This document shows positions 26,951 through 38,408 of a stretch of DNA of 64,000 nt, piece by piece. The notes under the pieces were generated by a model that made no database searches, was not told the origin of the DNA, and worked only from the letters and a program-made list of their open reading frames with translations. This DNA comes from Epiperipatus broadwayi (Eukaryota > Onychophora > Udeonychophora > Euonychophora > Peripatidae), in contig JAQFVV010012395.1 of the NCBI GenBank assembly GCA_028023455.1, positions 2,542,001 through 2,606,000 on the forward strand, read 5' to 3'. Numbering within the stretch: position 1 is the first letter of the stretch; every line of letters begins with the position of its first letter. The position numbers were made by a program, and so were the translations under genes.

Positions 26951-27817
26951 TAAATTGATTATATATAGGGTATATGAGCACAGACTTTCAAATGACCCAC
27001 CACTCTCCACCCTATCTCATAACACTGATACACTTGAACACATATATGTTGAAAAGATAAATAATAACCAATATACGTATTTCATGCTAAACCAGCAATA
27101 ATCAGTTGGTTCAGATTACCATCTCCACACATATATGCTATAAGTGCTCAGATATATATTAAGATAGCCAAACCTCATATTTTAGCTGGTGATTATTTAT
27201 CTTTTCAACATATGTGTTCAAGTGTATCAGTGTTATGAGATAGTGTGGAGAGTGGTGGTCGTGTGAAAGTCTGTGCTCATATACCCTATATATTACATAT
27301 ATAGACACAAGTATATAATAAGCTTGTGTGTTTCAGTTATTATATAGTAGAGATGTCTGCCCATCCCTTTATATGTATTTAATGGATTGTTCTGTACATG
27401 AGGGGTCAGATGGACCTTAAGTCAACATGGGTATGACAAGAATCTCGGCCTCAGGGTGACTTTTGAGCATTCCATCATCAGATTTTCAATTGGATAGACA
27501 GTTGAAGAGTTGGAGTAGATTGAAGCCTGTCCATTAAAGTATGAGGTTTGGCTATCTTAATATATATCTGAGCACTTATAGCATATATGTGTGGAGATGG
27601 TAATCTGGACCAACTGATGATTGCTGGTTTAACATGAAATACATATATTGGTGATTATTTATCTTTTCAACATATATGTGTTCAAGTGTATCAGTGTTAT
27701 GAGATAGTGTAGAGAGTGGTGGGTCATGTGAAAGTCTGTGCTCATATACCCTATATATTACATATATAGACACAAGTATATATTAAGCTTGTGTGTTTCA
27801 GTTATTAAATTGATTAT
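26951..27817. repeat. Family R multimer (+ - - layout) with 12-bp TSD
   Basis: TAAATTGATTAT occurs at 26951-26962 and 27806-27817. The insert 26963-27805 holds one plus-oriented partial unit (to about 27185), an inverted part (27186-27320), and a second inverted unit (27340-27805). A plus-strand hammerhead lies at 27600-27660: CTGATGA 27614-27620, GAAA 27636-27639, and stem III palindrome around acatat. Confidence 0.8.
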
Positions 27818-28079
27818 TTAGCTTATGTTACCATTAATGTGGTTAATGAAAAATATGGGCAAATCCTTCAGGAAATATAACCCCACCCTCTTTCCTGATA
27901 TTCAAGAAATATATATTTTAGCTTGGAGAAAATTTTTAGATCTTTTTATTATATGCATAGTTTTAATATTGTATTTATTAAATATTGTACTTGTATGATG
28001 TATTGTGTCTTTTATGTAAAAAAGATAATGTTAGATTTATTTTCTTTCTGAGTGTTATTATATACATTTGTATTTCTTT

Positions 28080-28500
28080 ACGTTATTTCTTATAAATATA
28101 TACTACAGTAAAACATTCTTTAATTATATTTATTAAACTTAAAAATCTGTTTTAATTTAATAAAATTTAAGTGGAAAGTTATCTTGATCTGATATCATCA
28201 ACACTCCTGATATTGCCTAATCTATTGAGAAAAAAGTTGGAATGGATAATGATAAAATTTACATTAAATATATCTCTGAATGTATAGATCTCCTGTGCAT
28301 ATGATGAGAAGGTGCATCATCAAATTTTCTTTCTATTATTATGTCTAAAAATGGAAGTCTGCCACCTATCACAATATTTATGGATATCTTTTTCATATTG
28401 ATCTATAATAATTATGATGAGCCTATGACTTTTATGGGTTACAGAGTGACCCATGTAATTATTTTCCATTATCCATATGTTACTTGTAAAGCTCATTGTA
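28080..28500 (-). pseudogene. Penelope-like reverse transcriptase fragment
   Basis: The minus strand reads GGRLPFLDIIIERKFD near 28380-28330, the LPFLD(V/I)L motif typical of Penelope-like element reverse transcriptases. The flanking sequence resembles 62150-62600, which has a LLFLDVL version, so both are copies of one element. Stops are frequent. Confidence 0.5.
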
Positions 28501-28643
28501 ATTAATTATATAATAAAAAAACAATTTTCCAAAACAAACAAAAAATTCATAGCAAAAATAACTAAATTTAATATTTATCTAAGAAAACACATTAAGCATA
28601 TTTAATAAAATACGAACATAATATTAACATTATTAGTTAGCAA

Positions 28644-29060
28644 CAGTGCGGCATACTGCACATGTATCCAAGAATTTATGCACATGCGCAATAAATTAAA
28701 CATAAATATTTTTATTTGAGGTTAATCTTGTTGTCAGCAACAGTTCTCTTAATAAGTGTTAAGTTTGCCTCTATTTTAAACTAAATAATTTTATAAATGT
28801 GATTTTTTTTGCAGATATTAACCATGTCAGCGAATAAGAAACATAAGCTGAATGAAACAAGCTCAAGGCCTTGCCATTCAGAATGGTTAAACAAACTTGG
28901 AGTTATTGATATAGAAGAAAAAACTGCATAATTTGTAATGAAAATGTCACTTCTCATAGTTACAATGAAAAGGACCATTCCAAAAGTGTACATAAAAATC
29001 TTGTTTCTTTAACAGAAAAGAAATATTTATTTTCCTCAAAAGCTAAAATAATGTAAATCT
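28644..29060 (+). pseudogene. hAT-like transposase N-terminal fragment (BED-type finger)
   Basis: ATG at 28824 opens a frame of basic N-terminus plus SEWLNKLGVIDIEEKTA. After a one-base frameshift it continues CIICNENVTS...HSKSVH, a C-x2-C..H-x4-H finger as in ZBED/SCAND3-type hAT proteins. 'cagtgcggcatactgcac' at 28644 could be the terminal inverted repeat, but no matching right end was found. The rest of the transposase is missing. Confidence 0.5.
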
Positions 29061-29280
29061 CAAGTCAGTGTATTTAAAACATTTCTTGTTCCTAAATACA
29101 TTATAGCTGCTAGTTTTCTCTATGATTTCTTGTAGAAATTAATTGTTATAACAAATAGCAGAGGCCTGTCACCATCATCTTGATTAAAAATTTTTTTAGA
29201 ATGAACTACATTTAAATCTTCTATACATGACTTAAACGTATATAGAAGATATCTTTTATTATATATAGAGCTCACAAAAG

Positions 29281-29460
29281 AAGCTCTTAACAAACTTTGA
29301 GAATATCCTCAACCCCAGATCAGTTTCTGTTTCTGGCTTGAATATCCTGGCACCTCACTGATGATGCTAGAAGCAGAAACTGTTCTGGGGTTGAGGATAT
29401 TCTCAAAGCTTGTTAAGATCTTATTTTGCAAGTTCTATATGTAACATTTGTAAATTCAAA
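29281..29460 (+). repeat. Family F foldback element with hammerhead core, copy 1
   Basis: 'gagaatatcctcaacccca' (29300-29318) is the inverse of 29385-29403. Between them the plus strand has CTGATGA (29358-29364), stem II TGC/GCA with loop TAGAA, and GAAA (29376-29379). A mutated stem III/cleavage site follows (CTGTTC in place of a C..GTC form). A one-sided tail containing 'tcatgtgacatctgactt' follows, as in the second copy. The architecture parallels family P. Confidence 0.65.
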
Positions 29461-29699
29461 CTTATTAAATTAGGTCATGTGACATCTGACTTGATTTTTT
29501 TTTTTTGTCATTTTATTTTTTGCTATTAAGGCTTTGGCAATTTTATATTGCTAAAGCTATTAATTTATGGTGTATCTGAACTTAGTTCAGTCCCATATGG
29601 CTATTTGAGTTAGATAGCTGGATTGGAAGACATATGGATATCTGACAATTTCAGATTTTCTACTCAATAGTTATACATTAGATAAAGTTCTGGGCTTGT

Positions 29700-29890
29700 C
29701 CTGGTATTTTTAATCTAATGCTTGAATATCATGGCACCTCACTGACGATGCCAGAAGCCAAAACCAGTCCGCAGTTGAGGATATTCTCAAAGCTTGTTAA
29801 GAGCTTATTTTGCAAGCTCTATATATAACATTTGTAAATATAAGCTTATTAAATTAAATCATGTGACATCTGACTTGATTTTTTTTGTCA
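29700..29890 (+). repeat. Family F copy 2, left arm missing
   Basis: It carries CTGACGA (29742-29748), TGCC/AGAAGCC, AAAAC (the invariant G of GAAA is lost), CAGTC and then the same right arm and tail as copy 1. It ends about 30 bp before the Penelope-like fragment at 29921. Confidence 0.65.
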
Positions 29891-29920
29891 TGTCAGAACA
29901 TATCTTTATAATTTGGTTAT

Positions 29921-30110
29921 ATGGAAAATTTGTTAATTTTCTTCAATTATTTAAATAATTTATATCTTAATATTAATTTTACTTTAGAGATTGAAATAGA
30001 TGACAAGCTTCCATTTTTAGATGTACTGATCAATACTATAATGTATTCTGGAAACGTATACATACAAGTAGATATTTACATTTTGAATCTTACTGCATCT
30101 TCCTAGAGTT
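29921..30110 (+). pseudogene. Penelope-like reverse transcriptase fragment
   Basis: The frame contains FLNY-LNNLYLNINFTLEIE followed by DDKLPFLDVLINT, and then a region corresponding to the VYRKPT.TDRYLN block. This order (N-IKFTxE.E-dgkLPFLDvLi-VYRKPT) is characteristic of Penelope-like elements. Only about 60 residues survive before a stop. The adjoining ribozyme-bearing repeat at 29700-29890 fits the known association of hammerheads with this retroelement class. Confidence 0.55.
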
Positions 30111-30850
30111 TTGCATAGTATAAAATCAAAATAATTCCATCTAACTTAAATATTTTAAAGAAGTTTTTTAAATCTAATATAATAATATTTTACTGCTGTC
30201 TTTTACATACACAAAAGCAAGTTAAAATTACAAATAAATATAATAGGAGCCAGACCGAGGACAAATACAAAGATATTTTATCTTACATAATAAGTTACAA
30301 TAGATTATAAAAGCAAAATACTTAAAGAATACAAGATTAAAGCTACTTATATATAAAATAAAAGGTTTTTAAGTTCTTCTCTCTTCCTTATCACCAACCT
30401 GAATGATAATAATGCTATTTGAAAATCAAAGAATCTATAAAATTCTCTGATGGATTTGCCCCTCACCTTATATTGATATATAACAAAGAGAACAGAAATA
30501 CTATAAAATAGATTCACAGAAATGGTACAAGCAATCTTAGACACTGTGTACAATAGCAATTAGGATTCTTTTTAAAGACTATCCACTGACAGATCTTTCT
30601 TCATATGCATGGTCTCCTTGAGGTCTGATGAATAAGTTCTAATATATTTTCAAGTTCTAAAATATAATAATCATTCTTAATGAGCTTACTGCCATTATAT
30701 TAGCACAAGTAGAAATGTTAATTGTTAAAGTTGTCAAAAAAAAAAAAAAAACAATAACAAAAAAAAGATCATACAGTAAATAAAAAACAAATTCAGAAAA
30801 TTAGCAAATGAATTCCATAATTTTACTGTAACAATGAAAATAATACATGC

Positions 30851-31021
30851 TTATTTAAATAATTTTAACTTTTTAAAATACTTCTGAATGTTCTGCTTCT
30901 GGTAAGGTTTTGTAGCAAGAGAAGTTGCAATATTTTCTGGTTGTTCAAGCCACAGTTTGTAATCAATATTATCTGCACTTAAATCTTGAGCTAGTTGCCG
31001 AAGTGATGATTCATCACTAAT
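30851..31021 (-). CDS. PTRHD1: PTRHD1 exon 2 (C-terminal half, with stop)
   Basis: On the minus strand the acceptor ttgttttag|ATT opens a 171-nt, phase-0 exon: 56 residues and TAA. It reads ISDESSLRQLAQDLSADNID, then YKLWLEQPENIAT, then KPYQKQ..KYFKKLKLFK. The LWLEQPENIAT block and the KLFK-type end are the hallmark of PTRHD1, a small member of the peptidyl-tRNA hydrolase 2 fold family. In people PTRHD1 variants are associated with neurodevelopmental disease, and the hydrolase activity itself is uncertain. No clear AATAAA was found downstream on this strand. Confidence 0.95.
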   Translation of the reverse strand: MSDESSLRQLAQDLSADNIDYKLWLEQPENIATSLATKPYQKQNIQKYFKKLKLFK

Positions 31022-34000
31022 CTAAAACAACAAAAATGAAAATTATACCAACATTAATTATCATAGCTTTACTAGCTTACATTAATGTATTATCGATAAT
31101 AATTATCCTATCTCTCTATTCTAGAACTAATCATTAATATAAAAAATACAAACATAATTTTAAAAAAATACATTAGATGATTGCGTAACTAAGATCCTAT
31201 ATAAGTTTCTAATTAATTAATCTTCTTATGAAGATAAATGATTGTTTTGTCAGTATTCAACTTTTTTCCTTCTATTCAAGGAAATAGCTAATGTAAACTA
31301 ATCTGTATACAACAGAAGTCATATAATGTTTAATATTTTTGTCATAAAGAAAGACATTTATTTTTTGAGTAAAAATATTTACAGTTAAATTAAAAAGAAT
31401 AAAACAAAATGATTAATATTGTATACACACAAAGATGAAAAGCCTATATCACATCAAACCAAAATGATGATAATAAGTAAAAATAATAAATTAACAATGC
31501 TTTCTGGAAAGGAAGCGAAAGAACAGATTATTCTTTTTAAGAATATGGTAAATTGGTTAACTGATGATAAAAATAGCAAAAAAAAAAAAAATTGAAATAG
31601 GAATTATTTTGTAGACCAAAGAAATTTAAGAAACAGGTTAATTAAATATATATATTTCATAATGTAGTTTTGTGATAATGAACAGATAGGGATAATATAT
31701 ATATATATATATAAGGAAAAGGGGTGGTGGTGAAGAGTTTGGAGCATTGAAGATATTAGTTTGATGGGAAATGGCAAAGGATAAATTATAAAAATAATGA
31801 ATAGAGACACTACTAAGTAAAAATTGATAAACAGAAGATAAACTGAAGTGGTATATATTCTGAAGAATTTTTGATACTATGCTGGAAATTGTGGATAGAG
31901 ATGAAAAAAAAAAGAAGTTATTAGATTATCTTTAGTAAAATGAGACGAACTATGGATGTTTGAAGTCTAAAAGAAGAGATGAAAAAGTTCACAGTTAATG
32001 GTAAAGATTAATGGATGGAAACTACCTTTCAGCAAATGATAAATTCAGACTAGAATTTTAACACATACATATAAACAAATTTTATAAATTACTTAACATT
32101 AACACCAAATAATTAGAAAATCTGATAAAATGCATAATAAGATTAAATAATATTTTCAATTACATTAAATGCTTATAAATTTCACAGTGTTTGAGCACCC
32201 AAATTCCATTCAATTAATTAAATTGAGATGTATTTTAAACTTTTCTCAGCTGAAATTTGATCTGTGTATCTTTAATTCTCAAATCTTATCACTCAACTAT
32301 TGTGCAAAATCCCACAAGGCATGAATTATGAATTAGAATGAACAGTCAAGATGTTTTACCTTAAAGATATTTTAATACTGTAAGGGATTTTTTTTAAAAA
32401 AAAAATTGCAACATAATGTAATTTAAAAAAATGACTGATTTAAATGACCCTCTCTAACCTAAGTCAAAAGTAAAATGAAGGGGTGCAGTGCAGAAATTCT
32501 TTTCTATATTCTCTAATCATATCTGAAAACTGCAAAGAAAGAACTCTTGGGTTGAGCATCAATAAGATTTAAGTGAGGCAGATTGGTGAAAAGGAAAAGA
32601 AGCATAAAAGATCAAGTAGATAATTTTTCAAAGATTGCATTATGAAGCATTTATTAAAAATATGACAAGAAGAATTTCTAAGAATTAAGCAAAAATTAAA
32701 ATATAATTATTTGAAAACATTATTATTCAGATATATCTGAACACAGAGGCAAAACTCTTCATACAGTAGCACTACTAAGTGCAAGCCAGAGTAAACAATG
32801 GATGCAGGAAAGTTTTGATTACACTGGCTTGCACTGAGTGTCGCTACTGTATGGAGAGTTTTGCTTCTGTGAAAAACAGCTTGTGTAAGCATAAAGAATG
32901 GTGATCATTCAGTGTTTGATGGTTATATACCTGAACACTAGTACAAAAGAAAGAACCAAAGTTAATAAAGAAAAACTAGTCTGATTATAAAAAAAACTTG
33001 TTACAAAAGTTATTTTAGCTTATATTCATTAAGCAAAAAAAATAGTAACTCTATGCCATAATAGTTCTGAAAAAATAAAAAAACAGTGAGAGATGGCACA
33101 GAAATATTCTTGAAATTATTTTATATAAGATGACAAATATGGAAGCATTTAATCATGTAACCAACCATCTTCATTTTGTTATATATAAACTGAGTCAGAA
33201 AAGCTTGAAAATAAAATATTTAAAAATCTTGATCATAATTAATATTTTTTGGACATTTTCATGGCAATAATGAAGGAAATCACTGAATTCTATTACCAAA
33301 GTGAGATAAATCAGTCATTGATGGTAGGCTAGTAAATATCTGTTAATCCTATAACCTTACAAAGAAGTAATTCTTCACTAAGAAATAGGTTTGAAAAACT
33401 ATACAATTTCTCATGAAATGGTTGAAAATAACTTTTTTTTCCCCCCTGCAGGAACATTATTGTAAATTACATATAACCAAATTTGTATCAGGAAATTAAT
33501 TATCCAAACTTTTTAAGATTAAGGTAATTCAGACTCGAATACACATGAGAATATCCATTATATATGGAAAAAATGCAAGTATATAAGAATATCACCACAT
33601 AGTTTAAAATATTAAGTATTATAAAAAAATATGAAGTTCATATTTCTCTTTCTAAAACACAAATCTACAAAAGAATAAACAATAATTTGCAAAGTATTCT
33701 TTTACGTGTGTGAACAAAATCACAAAGAAAAGATATGAATGTATATAAAATATCAATTAATTTAATCAATAATTGGCTAATGAAAAATTATATACTATAC
33801 ATTTGCACAAGTTTTTTTTTGTGCATATTGTGTTATTATCATAATTGGTTCTAATTAACTTTATATATATAAAAAAAGATGGCTGACACTATATATGCAA
33901 TGAAAATTGAAGTTTTAAAATATTTCCACCATATTGAAAAGAGCAATTTGTCAAAAAAGCTTTTCTGTATTATTTTTATTATAGAGATACAATTACTGCT

Positions 34001-37000
34001 GTTATATAAAAATATTTTATTTTTGCAGTGTCCTAAGGGTCTTAAAAAAACCAGTCAGGGGGTTAAATAAAGAAACAATATATTTAAAAATGTATATATA
34101 ATAAGATTTCTTTAATAATAAATAATAATGTGGTAAAAACAACATAAAAAGGTAATACTCCATTAATATTCTTACACTGTTTATTTTCCTCAGGTTAAAA
34201 TAGTCTTCTTTCATACCACAAGTAATCCAGTTATTATATTTGTGTTTTCAAATCAAACGTCTTTTGAAATACAAGCATATCTAATTTCACATATGGAATA
34301 AATCTATTAAAGTTCACAACATTAGTGTTTACATCAGCACACACAATTTATATGTTATATATTAACCATTTTAACTCCCAACTTCTCTCTTGCGATTTTG
34401 TTAAGCTTCAATTAATACTTCATTGATAATAACCTGTTCAATACACAAACAAGTAATTGCCTCTTGCTTGCCACTGTTCCATTTTAGACTTAATCACTGC
34501 TAGTCAATCTACTAGTCCGACCATTCTTTACTGCTTTGTTACCACTTCTAACCACTTTAGCTGCTTCCTTCCTCTTCTTCATTTATCAGTGGATAAATAT
34601 ATATACAAATCTAATTCGTACACAATTGGCTTTATTTGCATGCAAATTCTATTCTAATTTAATCTATAATTTTGGGATGATCTCTCCAGCGAATTTCTAG
34701 AGTAAATTTCTCCAATAAAGGAATGTTATTTAATTGAAGAACAAAAATAAATAATCTTTTATTTATATATACAGTTTTATCTGTGCGGACATTTCAATTT
34801 TATATTATATTGTATGATTTATTTAAATATATAAAAAAGCAATATAATGGATTGAATTTCCATATTTGGTAATAAACAAACACATGCGGATATTTATTAA
34901 AGATATATATAATAAATAAATCATCAAAAATGGAAATGAAATCCATTATGCTGTTCTTTCATATAAATTATAATAAAATTCATATATGAGCTACATAAAT
35001 ATATATATATATATATTAATAATTACACATAAAACGCCTTTTTCAGCACATAGTTTCATGCCTGTTTCAAATGTTAAAAATCTATTTTAACGTTAACCAA
35101 TTATTGCAGATAGAACACCATCTAATGATTTATAATGGAAGTAAAACAATAACAAAATAAACATTAGTAAAATAGAATAAAACTTTCATTTAGGGATCCA
35201 ATACAACTTCAAAGAATTGACTATATAACATAATATACAGAATAAATAATACATACATTATACAACTTTATATATACTACTTTATATAATTTTCTATTCA
35301 GTTTTAATTGACTAGTTGTTAACTAAATTTATTGAAGTTTTATAAATATTAAATTACATTAAAGATCCAAAAAGAAGACAAATATAGTGAAAAATACAAA
35401 TGTAGAGAACACAATGGGATACAACATATTATAACACCACTGTATCACTCTGAGGCCAATAGATTACTTGAAATAGCTGTGCAAAAATTGAAGCACACAT
35501 TGAATAAGATGAAATATACATATATTTATGAAGTATTGATAACCACCAATGTACTATTCATGCCAAGTCAAATCACTAGAAAATCATCAGTGGAAATGTT
35601 GATGAACCTAAAGTTTAGAACTCACATTTCTATATTGATTTAAAAAAAAAAAAAACGAGAAGAGACAAAGTTAGAAAATATCAAGTTCAATCTAGAAGAA
35701 ACAGTTTGAATATGTGATACACTAAGAAAAAAAATAACAAACAGGAACAGATTCAAAATTGTTATTGAAACAATTGTGAAATACGACTGATTGATGGTAA
35801 AGAAGTTAGAAGATGTTGAGCATAAGAAGCTGGTTAAGTGATACACTTGATAAAATAAATGAAAAGGCGAGTTCTCCTACATCTATTATTTCTAATTTGT
35901 AAATGAAAATGAGTGACCAGTCGGAAATTCAAGCGAAGAGATACACACAAAATCTTCAAGATTAAATCTTCTTGATGTGCCCACAGAATCAAATAGTGAT
36001 GACTCGTGAATTGAGAAAAAACAATTAGTAACTCTTCCTAGATCAACTAAAAAGTTGGAAAAGGCAGAGAAATTAAGACTAAATATATAAACTAAGCACT
36101 ATTTTCTAAAGAGAGGGGAGGTTGTGTCATGTCCAACTAAATTTGTACATATATTTGTAAAGTTGTCAGATAGAAAGTAAATAAACTTCACTTTAGAAAA
36201 TCGAGTTATGCCAATAAGCAGATTTGCAAAAATATGCAAATTTGGATTGATCATGCAAATTAAGGAAGCTAATTTATATACTAAAATTAGCTGCATGTAC
36301 AAGTGTGGCAGGAGCAATGCATTTTCATGAAAGTACAATATTGTGTGCACTAATGTGAAGAGTAGTGTGCAAAAAATAATGCAGTGAAGGGTAACAGTTT
36401 AGTGCAGTGATGAGAGAATCCAAGATTTTCTAATTTCATCTACATGTGTTTATTTTAAAACAAACCAGGTGAATTACTTAAAAATAATATTCTTTAATCT
36501 TTATATTTACAGAGTAAATAAACTCTAGTTGTTTATTTTTTGACTCGTATACTTTATTCTATAATATATTATTAATGTGTATAAGGCTGGTTAATGCCAA
36601 TTTTGTCCATGTATATGGCATTATATACTGTTGTCTTTTAATCTCAATAATATTCCCCATACACACAAATTTAAATTTCTTGATTTGAGTAGTTGTAGAC
36701 ATATAATGTCAATTAATGAATATCTATTCAAATTATGATTTATTCCTTATTTGCATTAGACAATATCAAATTCTTAAAATCATTGCACTATTATTGTTTT
36801 ATTTTATTAAAAATAAAACGGTATGGAAATCGAAGTTTCTTGGAGATGAAAAAAAGTAGACATCTCTAGTTAAAAATTAATAGCAGACAACAATAAAAAA
36901 CTGCCTTAACATCAATTTCCAGGTATCTAATTCGCTTTCCCTTTTTATTAATAGGATTCCTTTCTAGATCCAATAGATAAATTTTAATTTCATTTTTAAA

Positions 37001-37191
37001 AAACGATAAACGTTCGATCAAATACTCAATAGACAAGAATAAAACTAGATAGTGTTTGGCAAACTAACCCATTATGCTCCAACTAAATGAGAGACAAAAA
37101 AAAGCGTTACTAGTATTATAGTTTAACAAATTCATTAAAATAAACAAATCATTATATGCCGTAAAACTAAACGAGATGCTTGTGACAGTAC
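31022..37191 (-). other. PTRHD1: PTRHD1 intron (6.2 kb)
   Basis: The donor GAG|gtactg (37191-37190 on -) and acceptor ..tttag join ..VILE to ISDE.. in phase 0, as the protein requires. It contains a family P copy at 32732-32938, (TA)n microsatellites near 31697 and 35001, and otherwise AT-rich sequence in which I see nothing. Short ORFs in 33.9-36.4 kb show no protein-like conservation. Confidence 0.9.
32732..32938. repeat. Family P copy 2, apex deleted, about 13-bp TSD
   Basis: TATATCTGAACAC / TATACCTGAACAC (one mismatch) flank 32745-32925. The arms ggcaaaactc..gcaagccaga and tggcttgcac..gagttttgc are retained. The ribozyme apex is missing. The tail is ..ataaagaatggtgatcatt. Confidence 0.8.
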
Positions 37192-37380
37192 CTCTAAGAT
37201 TACTTTGTGCATAGAATCTAAATCACTCATATAAAGTTTTGTATTAGGATCATCTCGGAAAAGATGAAGGACGGCAGAGCAGGCATGACAAGCTTGAGCG
37301 ATAACTGCACCAAAAGGCCATTTCAATGACGTGATAAGATCCCGTCGTACAACAACATATTGTACAACGGAAGTAGACAT
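37192..37380 (-). CDS. PTRHD1: PTRHD1 exon 1 (start codon)
   Basis: The ATG at 37380-37378 begins MSTSVVQYVVVRRDL, then WPFGAVIAQACHACSAVLHL, FRDDPNT and MHKVILE. This aligns with the PTRHD1 N-terminus (..VQYLVLRKDL..WP.GAL.AQACHA..A.LH..RD.P.T). The spliced product is 119 residues. An in-frame extension upstream begins with TTG, not ATG, so 37380 is chosen. The mitochondrial insertion begins only about 390 bp upstream, so the promoter must be compact or overlap it. No TATA box is evident. Confidence 0.95.
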
Positions 37381-37769
37381 GTTTAATGAAATAATATTCT
37401 CCGTAAATTCGTATTTTTTTTTACATGAACTAATGACCAAGTAATTATTGATAAAATAATTCTTTAATAAAACAAAATATTTTTAAACGTAGTATTATAG
37501 ATTATCGATCATGCGGAAATTTCACTTTTTATTATTTGCTTTTATTACAAAAATAACTTGAATAAATAAATCACTACCGAAGTACGAAAAATAGGGAACT
37601 ACTGTACTTTTTATAATTAAATTTTTATGCGAGATAATTGTTTTTATTTAATGTAATTGACATTAAATTCTAAGATATTTACAATTTATATTTAATTATA
37701 AAAATTGGTTTTTTTATGGTTTTACTTCATTTTAGATTATGGATAGATAGATAAATTTCTGTGTGTACT
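37381..37769. promoter_or_regulatory. PTRHD1 5' flank / promoter region
   Basis: This is the only non-mitochondrial sequence between the PTRHD1 start and the insertion. It has somewhat more CpG (cgta, ccga, gcga) than its surroundings, but no named motif can be assigned. Confidence 0.35.
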
Positions 37770-37855
37770 TTATATAGAGTCTGTTCGAGTATTAAATTTG
37801 TACATGACCTGAGTTCATATCGGTGTAAGTCTGATTGGTTTCTATTTTTAAAATG
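37770..37855 (+). pseudogene. rrnL: rrnL (16S rRNA) 3' portion, NUMT
   Basis: 'tacatgacctgagttca' with '..cggtgtaag..ggtttctat' is the highly conserved 3' block of mitochondrial 16S rRNA (ctgttcg..tacgtgatctgagttcagaccgg). Upstream 16S sequence is absent, so this marks the left breakpoint of the insertion. Confidence 0.85.
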
Positions 37856-37950
37856 TTTGTATTAATACAAAAGGAGTATATGAAATTTATGGAACTATGG
37901 AAAATAATAAATATAGTCTTTTGAGTCTAAGATTGTATAGAATAATTGGA

Positions 37951-38180
37951 GTTTTTTCATTTATTTCAGTTCGAGTACGTTTCTTATCCATATTATTGAA
38001 GTTTGAGTTTATTATATTAAATATTTTTTTGAATGATGATGTTGGAAAAAATTGTTTTTAAGGTTAGTTTTTTTTTTTAACCCTAACTGCTTGTGAAGTA
38101 GATTTAGGGTTATCGTTGCTGGTATCACTAATTCGTAGACATGGAAATGATATGTATGGAAATTTTAAGAATATTACATG
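37951..38180 (+). pseudogene. nad4L: ND4L, NUMT
   Basis: It reads VRFLSMLLKFEFIMLNIF and, after a frameshift region, [17 protein letters not shown] then HGND. The E-x-x-LGLS-LV..R.HG.D end is the diagnostic ND4L pattern. It is followed directly by the ND4 start, the usual ND4L-ND4 arrangement. Confidence 0.88.
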
Positions 38181-38408
38181 ATAGAGATTATATTTTTGAT
38201 TTTAATGTGAAGATTTAAGGTTATTATTTGAAGGTATGTTTATATTGAATATAAATTTATATATAACAGGAATTAGGTTTGGTAGATGTATTATCAATAC
38301 CTTTTATTATATTAAGAGTGTGAACATATGTTTTAATAATAATTCTTATTTTGAAGATTTTTTTTAGATAATATAAATATTTTTGTTATGGTTTTAATAT
38401 TGTATACT
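38178..38408 (+). pseudogene. nad4: ND4 N-terminal part, NUMT
   Basis: It overlaps the ND4L stop, as in mitochondrial genomes. It reads LGLVDVLSMPFIMLSVWTYV, close to the ND4 block around the first third (..D.LSFPL..L..WI..LM). It is interrupted at 38409 by family P elements and resumes at 39569. Confidence 0.8.

Noticed and set aside
33430-33455. Polypyrimidine-gcag string as a splice acceptor
   Set aside because: No coding frame follows on the plus strand and it lies inside the intron of a minus-strand gene.
37381-37440. N-terminal extension of PTRHD1 to 37440
   Set aside because: The in-frame upstream codon is TTG, not ATG, and the added residues (KKKYEFTEN..) do not resemble the family. 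The ATG at 37380 is used.
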